From Hyphomicrobiales bacterium (lineage in GTDB: Bacteria > Pseudomonadota > Alphaproteobacteria > Rhizobiales > Rhizobiaceae): a DNA stretch of 64,000 nt. Position numbers and translations under genes: made by a program. The notes beneath the pieces are model-generated. The model did not search any database. It was given only the letters and a program-made list of their open reading frames with translations, and was not told the origin of the DNA. This document shows, piece after piece, positions 52,422-60,576 of the stretch (its first letter is position 1; each line of letters begins with the position of its first letter). Location: NCBI GenBank assembly GCA_900473045.1, contig UCKS01000033.1:1-64000 (forward strand), written 5' to 3'.

Positions 52422-52436
52422 TGCTCAATATGAGCA
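52422..52436. promoter_or_regulatory. Candidate NadQ operator upstream of nadA
   Basis: TGCTCA-ATA-TGAGCA has 6-bp perfect arms; flanking TTT/TAA adds two further paired positions. It lies 43-57 bases upstream of the nadA start, a good place for a repressor. The NadQ gene is 6 kb away on the same segment. Assignment is inference. Confidence 0.6.
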
Positions 52437-52550
52437 TAATAGGATCAAAACAAAACCGGCACTGCCGGTGGATGAGATTTAGAAAGTTTTGTGACAATTT
52501 TCAAGAATGCCCTCCCGCTATTTCTGCGGAAGGGCAAGAAATTTCGGGTC

Positions 52551-53795
52551 TCAGGCCAAGGCCGGGCGGGCCACAGCCTTTTCCTCGATTGGCCAATGGA
52601 CGATGGCGGCAAAGATGCCGAGCGCCACACCGAGCCACCAGACCGGATCGTAGGAGCCGAAATGGTCATAGAGATACCCGCCCATCCAGACGCCGAGGAA
52701 CGAGCCGACCTGGTGCGACAGGAAGACGATACCGCCGAGCAGGCCGAGATGGCGCGTGCCGAACATGATGGCGACGAGACCGTTGGTCGGCGGCACGGTC
52801 GATAGCCAGAGCAGGCCCATGACGGCGGCAAAAATGATCACCGATGCCGGCGACTGCGGCAGAAGCAGGAAGGCGGAGACGACGATCGAGCGGGCGATAT
52901 AGATCCAAGCCAGGAAATAGGGCTTTGAATAGCGCTGGCCGATGAAACCGGCGGCCAGCGAGCCGATGATGTTGAAGAAGCCGATCAGAGCCAGCGCAAT
53001 CACCGCATAGCGCGCATCGATACCGATATCGCCGATATAGGCGGGGAAATGCGCAGTGATGAAGGCCACCTGATAGCCGCAGACGAAGAAGCCGGTGACC
53101 AGCAAAAGATAGCTCTTGTGGCCAAGTGCTTCCTTCAACGCTTCGGCGATCGACTGCTTGTACTGAACTTCCTTCTGGGTGCCGGACGAGGAATTGCCAC
53201 GCAGCGGGATGGCAAACAGCGGCACGAGCAGCATCAGCGCACTCATGTAGAGCAGACTGTCCGACCAGCCGAAGGCCGAAATCAGGCCCTGGCTCAGCGG
53301 CGCGAACAGGAACATGCCGGCCGAACCGGCGGCCGTGCATATACCGAAGGCCATCGAGCGCTGCTGGGGCGTGACATTGCGGGCGAAGGCCGACAGCAGG
53401 ATACCGAAGGAGCCGGAGCCGACACCGAGGCCGACCATGACGCCGCCGCCGATATGCAGCCAGATCGGCGCATCGGCAAAGGCCATGATGATCAGGCCAC
53501 CGGCATAGACGAGGCCGGAAAAGGCCAGCACCCGCCAGGAGCCGTATTTATCGGCGATCGCCCCGAAGAACGGCTGGCTGACGCCCCAGGCCAGATTCTG
53601 GAAGGCCATGGCAAGCCCGAAGGTGGTGCGGTCCCAACCGGTATCGGCGAGCATCGGCAATTGAAAGAAGCCCATGGCCGAGCGCGGCCCGAAGGTCAGA
53701 ACGGCAATGAGGGAGCCGGCAATGATGATCGCCCAGGGCAGGCCGGGGCTGGCGGCAGGCGCCCGCGTGGCGGAAGCGGTGGTAACGGCGGACAT
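52551..53795 (-). CDS. MFS transporter (OFA/monocarboxylate-like)
   Basis: A 414-residue permease with about 12 helices: GPRSAMGFFQLPMLADTGW, LAFQNLAWGVSQPFFGAIADKYG (motif A region), LGVGSGSFGILLSA. Substrate unknown; the OxlT-like subgroup carries organic acids. The start is ATG 53795. Single gene, 171 bases from nadA. Confidence 0.82.
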   Translation of the reverse strand: MSAVTTASATRAPAASPGLPWAIIIAGSLIAVLTFGPRSAMGFFQLPMLADTGWDRTTFGLAMAFQNLAWGVSQPFFGAIADKYGSWRVLAFSGLVYAGGLIIMAFADAPIWLHIGGGVMVGLGVGSGSFGILLSAFARNVTPQQRSMAFGICTAAGSAGMFLFAPLSQGLISAFGWSDSLLYMSALMLLVPLFAIPLRGNSSSGTQKEVQYKQSIAEALKEALGHKSYLLLVTGFFVCGYQVAFITAHFPAYIGDIGIDARYAVIALALIGFFNIIGSLAAGFIGQRYSKPYFLAWIYIARSIVVSAFLLLPQSPASVIIFAAVMGLLWLSTVPPTNGLVAIMFGTRHLGLLGGIVFLSHQVGSFLGVWMGGYLYDHFGSYDPVWWLGVALGIFAAIVHWPIEEKAVARPALA

Positions 53796-53906
53796 GAGGC
53801 GGCTCCATGCGTGGTATGAGAGTTCAATCTATGCTCTGCCGTCCCGCTAAAAAAGCGAATTAAAATGACGTTCGGATCAGCCACATTGATGGATGCCAGG
53901 CTTCGT

Positions 53907-54773
53907 TCAGCGTCGTGCGCGAAAACTGTGGCGATAATCCCGTGGTGTTCGCATCTTCAAGACCTTGAACTGCCGATTGAAATTGGCAAGCGAGACGTAA
54001 CCGACCTCACCAGCGATATGGGCGATCGGCCGGTCTGTGCCCGACAACAGCGCGCACGCCTCACCGATCCGGAGCCGCATCACATAATCCGATATCGACG
54101 TGTGCAGATGACGGCCGAAAAGCCGGTGAAGGCCGGAAGGGCTGAGGGCGGCGATGCCGGCCAGCACCACGACCGGCAGTTTTTCCGCGTAGTGCAAGTG
54201 GATATGATCAAGCACCCGGTCGAGGCGGGCGCGGTCTCCCTGCCCCGCCGTCGGCACCGCCAGCGTGCTCGACAAGGGTTTTGCGGCGGTATCGCGGGCC
54301 AGCAACGTCAGGATGCGGATGACACTGAGCAGGCGCTCTTCCGGCGCTTGCGTGAACGCCGCCTCGATCAGCGGCCGCGCCTGCGCTGCAAAGTCCGGCG
54401 AGAATTTCAGCCCGGCACTTGCGGCGGTCAACATGGCGCGGGCAGCGGCAAGCTCGGTCAAGGTCGCGTCCAGCGCCTCCACCCATTCCGGGCGGAACCA
54501 AAAGACCAGCGCCACATGCGGCTGTTGACCATCGATCTTTTCGGCGGAACACCATGTGTGCGGCAGATTGGAGCCGACGAGCACGAGATCGCCGTCATCG
54601 TAGATCCCGATATGATCGCCGATGAAGCGCTCGCCACGCGAATTGAGCGTCAGCGTCAGTTCCAGTTCGGGATGATGGTGCCATTGGAACGGAATGCCAT
54701 CGTCCAGCCGTCGATTGAGCATCGACCAAGAGGAATCGGCCGAAGGATGAAGACGCTCGAGATGTGGCTTCAT
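53907..54773 (-). CDS. AraC-family transcriptional regulator
   Basis: A 288-residue regulator. A cupin-like sensor is in residues 1-100 (FQWHHHPELELTLTLNSRGERFIGDHIG), and two helix-turn-helix motifs are in the C-terminal 100 (LAGIAALSPSGLHRLFGRHLHTS and IAGEVGYVSLANFNRQFKVL). It is divergent from a PhyH-like dioxygenase gene, its likely target. TGATTAAATCA (54783-54793), a perfect palindrome, lies next to its start. Confidence 0.87.
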   Translation of the reverse strand: MKPHLERLHPSADSSWSMLNRRLDDGIPFQWHHHPELELTLTLNSRGERFIGDHIGIYDDGDLVLVGSNLPHTWCSAEKIDGQQPHVALVFWFRPEWVEALDATLTELAAARAMLTAASAGLKFSPDFAAQARPLIEAAFTQAPEERLLSVIRILTLLARDTAAKPLSSTLAVPTAGQGDRARLDRVLDHIHLHYAEKLPVVVLAGIAALSPSGLHRLFGRHLHTSISDYVMRLRIGEACALLSGTDRPIAHIAGEVGYVSLANFNRQFKVLKMRTPRDYRHSFRARR

Positions 54774-54782
54774 TCACGCACC

Positions 54783-54793
54783 TGATTAAATCA
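54783..54793. promoter_or_regulatory. Short palindrome in the araC-phyH divergent region
   Basis: TGATT-A-AATCA lies ten bases from the AraC-type start. It is a weak candidate for an autoregulatory site. Confidence 0.3.
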
Positions 54794-54898
54794 TGACGCC
54801 AGAATAGTATCAGAACCTGCGCTATTGATGCAACATGACGATACAGAGGCGGCTATTCTCTCCTTATCGAAACCCATCGTGAACCAGAGGAAGCCGCC

Positions 54899-55837
54899 AT
54901 GCAGACTAAAGCCAAGAAAGACAGCCACCCGACCAGCAGCGCGGGCGAGACCCAGCTGAAGGATATCCGGAAGACGTTACCGCTGCGGGTTCTGTCCGAA
55001 GCCGATTGGCAGCACTGGATCACCCGTGGCTACGTCATCGTTCGCCAGGCCGTGCCGATGGCCAATGTCGAGCGGCTGGTCGATCTGCTCTGGCAGTTCG
55101 ACGAGAAGGACCCGGCCAATTCCGATACCTGGTATGCGCCGCAACGCCGCGAGCACAAGATGAAGGAGCTCAACAATACCGGCATGCTGGAGATCTACAA
55201 TCATCAGTTTCTCTGGGACAACCGCCAGGAACCGCGCGTCTACGGCGCCTTTGTCGATATCTGGGACCGCGAGGATCTGTGGGTGACGATCGACCGGGCC
55301 AACCTCAATCCGCCCAAGCGGGTCAAAGGCAATCCGAACGGCTTCATCCACTGGGATGTCGATACCTCGATCGAACCGCTGCCGATCGGCGTGCAGGGCG
55401 TGCTCAGCCTGAAGAAGCAGGATGGCGATGTCGGCGGCTTCCAGTGCATTCCCTGGCTGTTTGAGCATCATCAACAATGGGTGGAGACCCAGCCCGCCGA
55501 CCGCGACCCGATGCATCCGGATACGACCGGGCTCGACGTCATCAATATCGAGATGGAACCCGGCGACCTGCTGATCTTCAACTCGCTGCTCGCCCATGGC
55601 GTCCGTCCCAATCATTCCGGCGACCGGGTGCGGATGGCGCAATATATCGCGATGCATCCGGCCGACGAGAACAACGAAGCCGAAAAGCAGGAACGCGTCC
55701 GGTTGTGGCGGGAACTCGACCATCCCCACCGCGATGCCTTCCCCGGCGACCCGCGCGAATGGGAAAAGCAGAATGCCCAGACCGCAACACTGAGCGATCT
55801 CGGCGAAAAACTGCTCGGGCTGAAAAGCTGGAAATAG
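54899..55837 (+). CDS. Phytanoyl-CoA dioxygenase-family protein
   Basis: A 312-residue Fe(II)/2-oxoglutarate oxygenase. The metal triad is visible: H151/D153 in IHWDVDT and H233 in LAHGVRPNHS (R follows for 2-oxoglutarate). The substrate is unknown; relatives hydroxylate small acids or amino acids. Divergent from the AraC regulator, which probably controls it. GAGGAAG lies seven bases before the ATG. Confidence 0.85.
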   Translation: MQTKAKKDSHPTSSAGETQLKDIRKTLPLRVLSEADWQHWITRGYVIVRQAVPMANVERLVDLLWQFDEKDPANSDTWYAPQRREHKMKELNNTGMLEIYNHQFLWDNRQEPRVYGAFVDIWDREDLWVTIDRANLNPPKRVKGNPNGFIHWDVDTSIEPLPIGVQGVLSLKKQDGDVGGFQCIPWLFEHHQQWVETQPADRDPMHPDTTGLDVINIEMEPGDLLIFNSLLAHGVRPNHSGDRVRMAQYIAMHPADENNEAEKQERVRLWRELDHPHRDAFPGDPREWEKQNAQTATLSDLGEKLLGLKSWK

Positions 55838-55888
55838 CAATGCTGGCTGGAGGGTGTTTTTCGCTGGCGGAAACCACCCTGCGTGGCT

Positions 55889-56734
55889 CTAAGCCCTGAT
55901 CTTCATCGGCCATCGGTCCTGCCGCCCGCTGACGATCCGCATCCCGTCACCGAGATTGATCGTGCCCGCGCTGCGCGGCACGGCGTTCCAGCCGAACAGG
56001 ACGCCCGGCACGCGGCGATCGGCCGACATGCGTTTTTCGGCGAGCCCCTGGATCGGATTGCCGCCGATGCGCTCGCCGGTGATCTGGTCCTGCGTCGTCA
56101 TGATGCAGCGGGCGCAGGGTTTGACCAGATCGAAGGTGATGCCGCCGATCTCGATGCTCTCCCAGAAATCCTCTTCCCAAGGCTCGTCGTTGTCGATCAG
56201 GATATTGGTGCGGAAGCGGTCCATGCCGACCGGCTCCTGCCCCTTGGCGATCAGCGTGAGGTTGAGATCGGCAAGCGACGCGGTGGTGGTGATCAGAACC
56301 GGAAAGCCATCCGCGAAGCCGACCGGCGCCGCCTTGCCTGCCCATTCCTCGCCAACGGCCCGCATCGCCTGATCGTCCATATGCACCAGCCGGACAGGAC
56401 GGCCGAACCAGTCGGACAGCGCGGCATCGGTGTGGCCTTCGGAAACGGCTGCGTTGACGTTGCTATCCCAGACGCGCACATCCAGCCGCCGGGCGGGATC
56501 GAAAGATGCGGTCGCCGTGCGGGTGCCCATTTTCAGATGCACGCCGCCGGTCACATGGGTGGCCTCGACCTGCGCCAACAGCTGCAATTCGCGCTGGGTG
56601 ATGAATTTTCCATCGGGATCGACCAGCATGAAACGGCGATCGCCAGCCAGCCCATCGTGCTGGATCAAAACCGAAGTCTGGGCGATGGCGCGGCCGCTTT
56701 TCAGCGGGTGGATATTGAGACCGGTCACCTTCAT
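55889..56734 (-). CDS. MOSC-domain protein (YcbX/mARC-like)
   Basis: A 281-residue protein: N-terminal MOSC beta-barrel (GLNIHPLKSGRAI, HDGLAGDRRFML) and C-terminal MOSC domain with the molybdenum-cofactor Cys in DLVKPCARCIMTTQD (about residue 205). YcbX-type enzymes reduce N-hydroxylated compounds. Convergent with the PhyH gene. Confidence 0.88.
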   Translation of the reverse strand: MKVTGLNIHPLKSGRAIAQTSVLIQHDGLAGDRRFMLVDPDGKFITQRELQLLAQVEATHVTGGVHLKMGTRTATASFDPARRLDVRVWDSNVNAAVSEGHTDAALSDWFGRPVRLVHMDDQAMRAVGEEWAGKAAPVGFADGFPVLITTTASLADLNLTLIAKGQEPVGMDRFRTNILIDNDEPWEEDFWESIEIGGITFDLVKPCARCIMTTQDQITGERIGGNPIQGLAEKRMSADRRVPGVLFGWNAVPRSAGTINLGDGMRIVSGRQDRWPMKIRA

Positions 56735-56815
56735 GTCGTCACTCCCAGGCGTTCAGATTGTGATTCAAGTGCATCGCAGATTGATTCCGGACATCGCAGT
56801 AAGGCTTTGATCCGG

Positions 56816-57472
56816 CTAGATTTCCTCAAGCAGCATGCCGAGCACGGCGCGCAGCCGCTCCTGCCTTTGGCGGGCAAGCGCCCGGCCCGCCGCCGTCTGG
56901 AAACCATCCGTCAGCTTGAACAGTTTTGTCTCGAAATGGTCAATGGCAAAGGCCTTGTCATCGAGAGGACGGTCTTCCGCCAGCGGATCGAGCGGATCAT
57001 AAAGGCCGCTGCCCATGCGCCCGGCAATGTAGAAGCAGCGGGCAGCGCCGATCATGCCGATCGCGTCCAGCCGGTCGGCATCCTGCATGATTTTCGCCTC
57101 GAGGCTTTCCGGGGGAATATTGGCGGAAAAGCTGTGCGTGACGATCGCATGGGCGACCGCGGTGATCTCCATGGTCCGCCAGCCGAGGGTATCGAGGATC
57201 TCGAACGCCTTTTCGGCCGCCAGCCGCGAGGCATGGGCGCGGTCGGGCGCATTCTTCTCGACCGAGACGCAATCATGCAGCAGCACCGCGGCCGCGATGA
57301 TGCGCAGATCTCCGCCTTCCGAGCCATGGATGCGCAGCGCGTTCTTCCACACCCGGATCAGATGGGCGGCATCATGCGAGCCGTCATTGCCGGAGACGGC
57401 ATGAGGCAGCAATTGTTCCGCAAGAGCCTGATGAGGCGCAAAGGCGGCGGCAAGCGAGGCAGTGTGGCTCAT
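56816..57472 (-). CDS. HD-domain metal-dependent phosphohydrolase
   Basis: A 218-residue HD protein: H near residue 34 in SHDAAHLIRVW, HD in AAVLLHDCVSVEKN (about 60-72), and D in IMQDADRLDAIG. Related to YedJ-type HD proteins; substrate unknown. Its ATG (57472) is one base from the stop of the DUF2339 gene upstream, so both are in one transcript. Confidence 0.82.
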   Translation of the reverse strand: MSHTASLAAAFAPHQALAEQLLPHAVSGNDGSHDAAHLIRVWKNALRIHGSEGGDLRIIAAAVLLHDCVSVEKNAPDRAHASRLAAEKAFEILDTLGWRTMEITAVAHAIVTHSFSANIPPESLEAKIMQDADRLDAIGMIGAARCFYIAGRMGSGLYDPLDPLAEDRPLDDKAFAIDHFETKLFKLTDGFQTAAGRALARQRQERLRAVLGMLLEEI

Positions 57473-57473
57473 A

Positions 57474-60371
57474 TCAAACCCATGCAGAAAAACCCTTGGA
57501 ACCGGAATCGTCGTCTTGTTTGGCCGGAGGCGGGTCAATGTCCACCGGTGGCACCTGTGGCGGCTCGGTGCCCGTCTTGCCGGACAGGATTTTCTGGTAG
57601 AACAACCCGATACCAATCAGCACAGCACCGAGCCCGATAAACGAGAGCGCGCGCAGAAAGCCTTCGAGATTGGCCATGTCGATCAGGAAGACCTTGAGCA
57701 CCGACACGAAGACCAGCACCGCCGAGGCGATGCGGATGCTCTTGGCGTTGAAGCGCGAGCCGAGCATCAGCAACAGGACGCCGAGCAGCAGCCAGACGAC
57801 CGAATAGGTGTAGGTCTCGCCCTGGAGGAAACCCTTCCAGTCGGCAATGTTCTGCCCCTGCCAGAAGCGGCGGACCGACAGCGTTGCCCAGGCAAACACC
57901 AGTACGGCCGCAGCGACGGCAAGCACCGTGACATAGGGCACCGGCCGTTTGCCACGCGCATACCAGGCGAGACCGGCATAACCGAGGCCCGGCAGCAGAT
58001 AGCCGATCAGCAGCAGATCTAAGAACGGGATCGAGCCGAGCAGTTCGCCACTGAAATAGGGATTGAGCCCGATCAGATGGGCGCCGAGGATCGACAGGAT
58101 CGACAGGACGCCGATCACCATGCTGCCATAGCGGAAAATCGGGCTGGGTGACTTGCGATCAAGCGTCATCATGATGCCGGAGGCACCGATGGCAAGCAGC
58201 GTGTAGATCGAGTGTTCGCCGAGCGTCGGCACCGCACTGTCGAGCACGCCGCCGTTCATGGCATGACGCACGAGAATGGCAACCGTCAGCAGCACGAACA
58301 GGCTGGCAAGCGCCTGCAGCAGATTGCGCACCCGCAGGTCCGGCCAGCGGCGCAGCTCGAAGGCCGAGAGGACCAAAAGCAGCGCCGGAATGCCATAGCC
58401 GGCCAGAAGCGCATTGAAGACCGGCGTTTTAGCAAGGTGGAGCGGACCGACGATGGTTGGCTCCCAAGCAATGCGGGCAAGCACGGCAATGGCTGCGCCC
58501 ACCATCATCCAGGGGAGTGCCGGCCACGACCGCAGGCGCGTTGCCGCGACATAGGCTGCGCCGAGAAGCGCGATCAGGATCGTGGTTGCCAGGCCATCCG
58601 TCAGCGCATGCAGGGCGATGACGAAAAGGCCAAGCGAACCGGCGATCAGAAACGCCTGTGGCAGATCAAACCCGTCATCAAGGGTTTTGCGACCCGAAAA
58701 CCATTCGGTGAGACCGACAAGGGCAAGGGCCGCTGCCAGCGCAAACAGCCCGTGCGGCAGATCGAATGTCAGATTGCCGGTCATCAGCAGCGACATGCCG
58801 ACCAGCGCGATCGGGACAACAGCCATGACGGCGGCCCAGATCGTTGCCAGCGCCGGACGATCCCTGCCATGCAGATGAATGGCAAGAGCCCCCAGCGCAA
58901 CGAAGACGCAGGACAGCACCATGCTGGCCAGCATCGCGGTATGGCCGGAAACAGCAAACGTTCCGATATGACCGGGGATCGTCGGATCGATGAATGTCAG
59001 GAGGCCGCTGAGCGCGGTCATGCTCCAGACGCCGATCACAGCGACGAGGGCCGAGAAGATGGCTGGATAGACGGCATAGCTGCGCGTGGCGCCCAGCGCC
59101 GCCAGGGCCGTCACGATCAGGCCGAATTCGATCACGGGATATCCGGACGCAGTGGCGAGCGGGCTGATCATCGCTAGCGCCGTCAGGAGAGCGGAAATCC
59201 CGGCCGTCACCGTGATGGCGACGAAAGGCGGCGTCATCGTGCGCTCCCAGGGCGTGCGCACCGCCCCCAACGGGTCGTCCGCCGCTGTGGAATCGCTGTC
59301 GATGGTATCGGCCTCGCGGCCGGGCCAGACGAAGGCGATACCGGCGATCATAACCAGCATGAGAAGGGTGACCGGCCGCGTTTCGAACGGCGTTGCGGAG
59401 ACGATATAGGCCAGTGTCCAGAGGCAGAGGCCGATGTTGGCCATCGACGGCACGACGGTCCAGCGGCGAATGCGGGCGGCAAGAAGGGTCGCGATCCAGG
59501 CGATGCCGAGGAAGCCGAACAGGCTCCATGGGCTGGGGCTTTCGGATGACACCAGTGCCGGGGTGATGAGCGACGCCAGCAACCCCAGACCGGCCAGCGC
59601 CTGACCATGCAACAGCGACAGGCCGACGGTGGCAAGCGATACCAGAGCCAGCAGCACAAAGGCCGTGACCGGCCCGATGTAACCGTAGACACCGTGGGCG
59701 GCATAACACACACCGAACAAGGTGACGGCGCCTGCTGCGGTCAGGATGCCGGGAATCATCGCATTCTGGAACGCGTCGGCAACCAGCGGCACGGCACGGC
59801 GGCGGACGAACTCACCGACCGCCAACAGAACCAGACCGAACACGGCCGCCATCGACAGCCGCACGGCTGGGCTCAGCAGCCCGGCATCGATCGAATACTT
59901 GACCATGAAGATACCGCCGAGCGCCAAGGCGATACCGCCGACCCAGACAGCCCAGCGCGCGCCGAGGCGGCTTTCAAGGCTTTCCTTCTGGCGGGGAGCC
60001 ACTGCGTCGACGGTGGTTACGCTAGCGGCGCGCGCCGCCACAGGCTCACCGCGCGAGGCTTTTTCAACAGCATCCTGGCTGGGCGGCGGGCCGCCGAAGA
60101 TGGCATCGCCCTTGCTGATTTCCTCTGCACGCGGTGTTTGCGCCGGCCTCATGTCCAGCGGTTCCGCCACGCTTTCCGGCGCCTCCGGCTGATCCGTGAC
60201 CTCCGCCGCCGTATCGATGACCGAAGGGACGACCGGACCAAATGCCTGAAACTGCGCCAAACTCTCCTTCAGCGCGGCAATCTCGGCATCCAGCCTTTCG
60301 GTTGTCTTGCGTCCGTTGAGAAGCGCGGCGAGCGCCAGACCAAAAGCAACGAAAGCAATGACTTCAATCAT
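57474..60371 (-). CDS. DUF2339 large multi-pass membrane protein
   Basis: A 965-residue protein. A signal-anchor and coiled coil lie at residues 1-45 (MIEVIAFVAFGLALAALL...LDAEIAALKESLAQF), then a disordered linker (50-145), then about 25 hydrophobic helices to the end. DUF2339 proteins are widespread in proteobacteria and their function is unknown. GGGGAG precedes ATG 60371. Confidence 0.85.
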   Translation of the reverse strand: MIEVIAFVAFGLALAALLNGRKTTERLDAEIAALKESLAQFQAFGPVVPSVIDTAAEVTDQPEAPESVAEPLDMRPAQTPRAEEISKGDAIFGGPPPSQDAVEKASRGEPVAARAASVTTVDAVAPRQKESLESRLGARWAVWVGGIALALGGIFMVKYSIDAGLLSPAVRLSMAAVFGLVLLAVGEFVRRRAVPLVADAFQNAMIPGILTAAGAVTLFGVCYAAHGVYGYIGPVTAFVLLALVSLATVGLSLLHGQALAGLGLLASLITPALVSSESPSPWSLFGFLGIAWIATLLAARIRRWTVVPSMANIGLCLWTLAYIVSATPFETRPVTLLMLVMIAGIAFVWPGREADTIDSDSTAADDPLGAVRTPWERTMTPPFVAITVTAGISALLTALAMISPLATASGYPVIEFGLIVTALAALGATRSYAVYPAIFSALVAVIGVWSMTALSGLLTFIDPTIPGHIGTFAVSGHTAMLASMVLSCVFVALGALAIHLHGRDRPALATIWAAVMAVVPIALVGMSLLMTGNLTFDLPHGLFALAAALALVGLTEWFSGRKTLDDGFDLPQAFLIAGSLGLFVIALHALTDGLATTILIALLGAAYVAATRLRSWPALPWMMVGAAIAVLARIAWEPTIVGPLHLAKTPVFNALLAGYGIPALLLVLSAFELRRWPDLRVRNLLQALASLFVLLTVAILVRHAMNGGVLDSAVPTLGEHSIYTLLAIGASGIMMTLDRKSPSPIFRYGSMVIGVLSILSILGAHLIGLNPYFSGELLGSIPFLDLLLIGYLLPGLGYAGLAWYARGKRPVPYVTVLAVAAAVLVFAWATLSVRRFWQGQNIADWKGFLQGETYTYSVVWLLLGVLLLMLGSRFNAKSIRIASAVLVFVSVLKVFLIDMANLEGFLRALSFIGLGAVLIGIGLFYQKILSGKTGTEPPQVPPVDIDPPPAKQDDDSGSKGFSAWV

Positions 60372-60462
60372 GTTTTCTCCCCGGCGCCGGAGCCGGCGCA
60401 ATCGTTCAAACCATACAGCTTTTCAGCCGAAGGCCAAATCGAAGACGTTTCAGGGCGGCAAT

Positions 60463-60502
60463 ATCTTCACCGGATTGTCGCGATCTTCACCGGATTGTCG
60501 CG
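60463..60502. repeat. 20-bp perfect tandem duplication upstream of phoX
   Basis: ATCTTCACCGGATTGTCGCG occurs twice in direct tandem (60463-60482 and 60483-60502), right before the Pho-box-like sequence. Confidence 0.8.
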
Positions 60503-60512
60503 AACCTGTCAT
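60495..60512 (+). promoter_or_regulatory. phoX: Pho-box-like sequence upstream of phoX
   Basis: TTGTCGC-GAAC-CTGTCAT has the 7-4-7 layout of a PhoB site; the second half is a perfect CTGTCAT and the first matches at four of seven. It lies 64 bases before the phoX start. The tandem duplication repeats the weaker half upstream. Confidence 0.55.
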
Positions 60513-60576
60513 TATGCGGCGGGTATGGATGCCTTTATGCGTTTTAGCGCAGTTTCCAGACAAGAGGAGTATGACC

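Noticed and set aside
55883-57640. 585-codon plus-strand frame opposite the MOSC and HD genes
   Set aside because: It spans two well-recognised genes on the other strand and has no family features.
60463-60502. CRISPR-like repeat
   Set aside because: Two head-to-tail copies without a spacer are a tandem duplication. No array of repeats and spacers occurs in the window.
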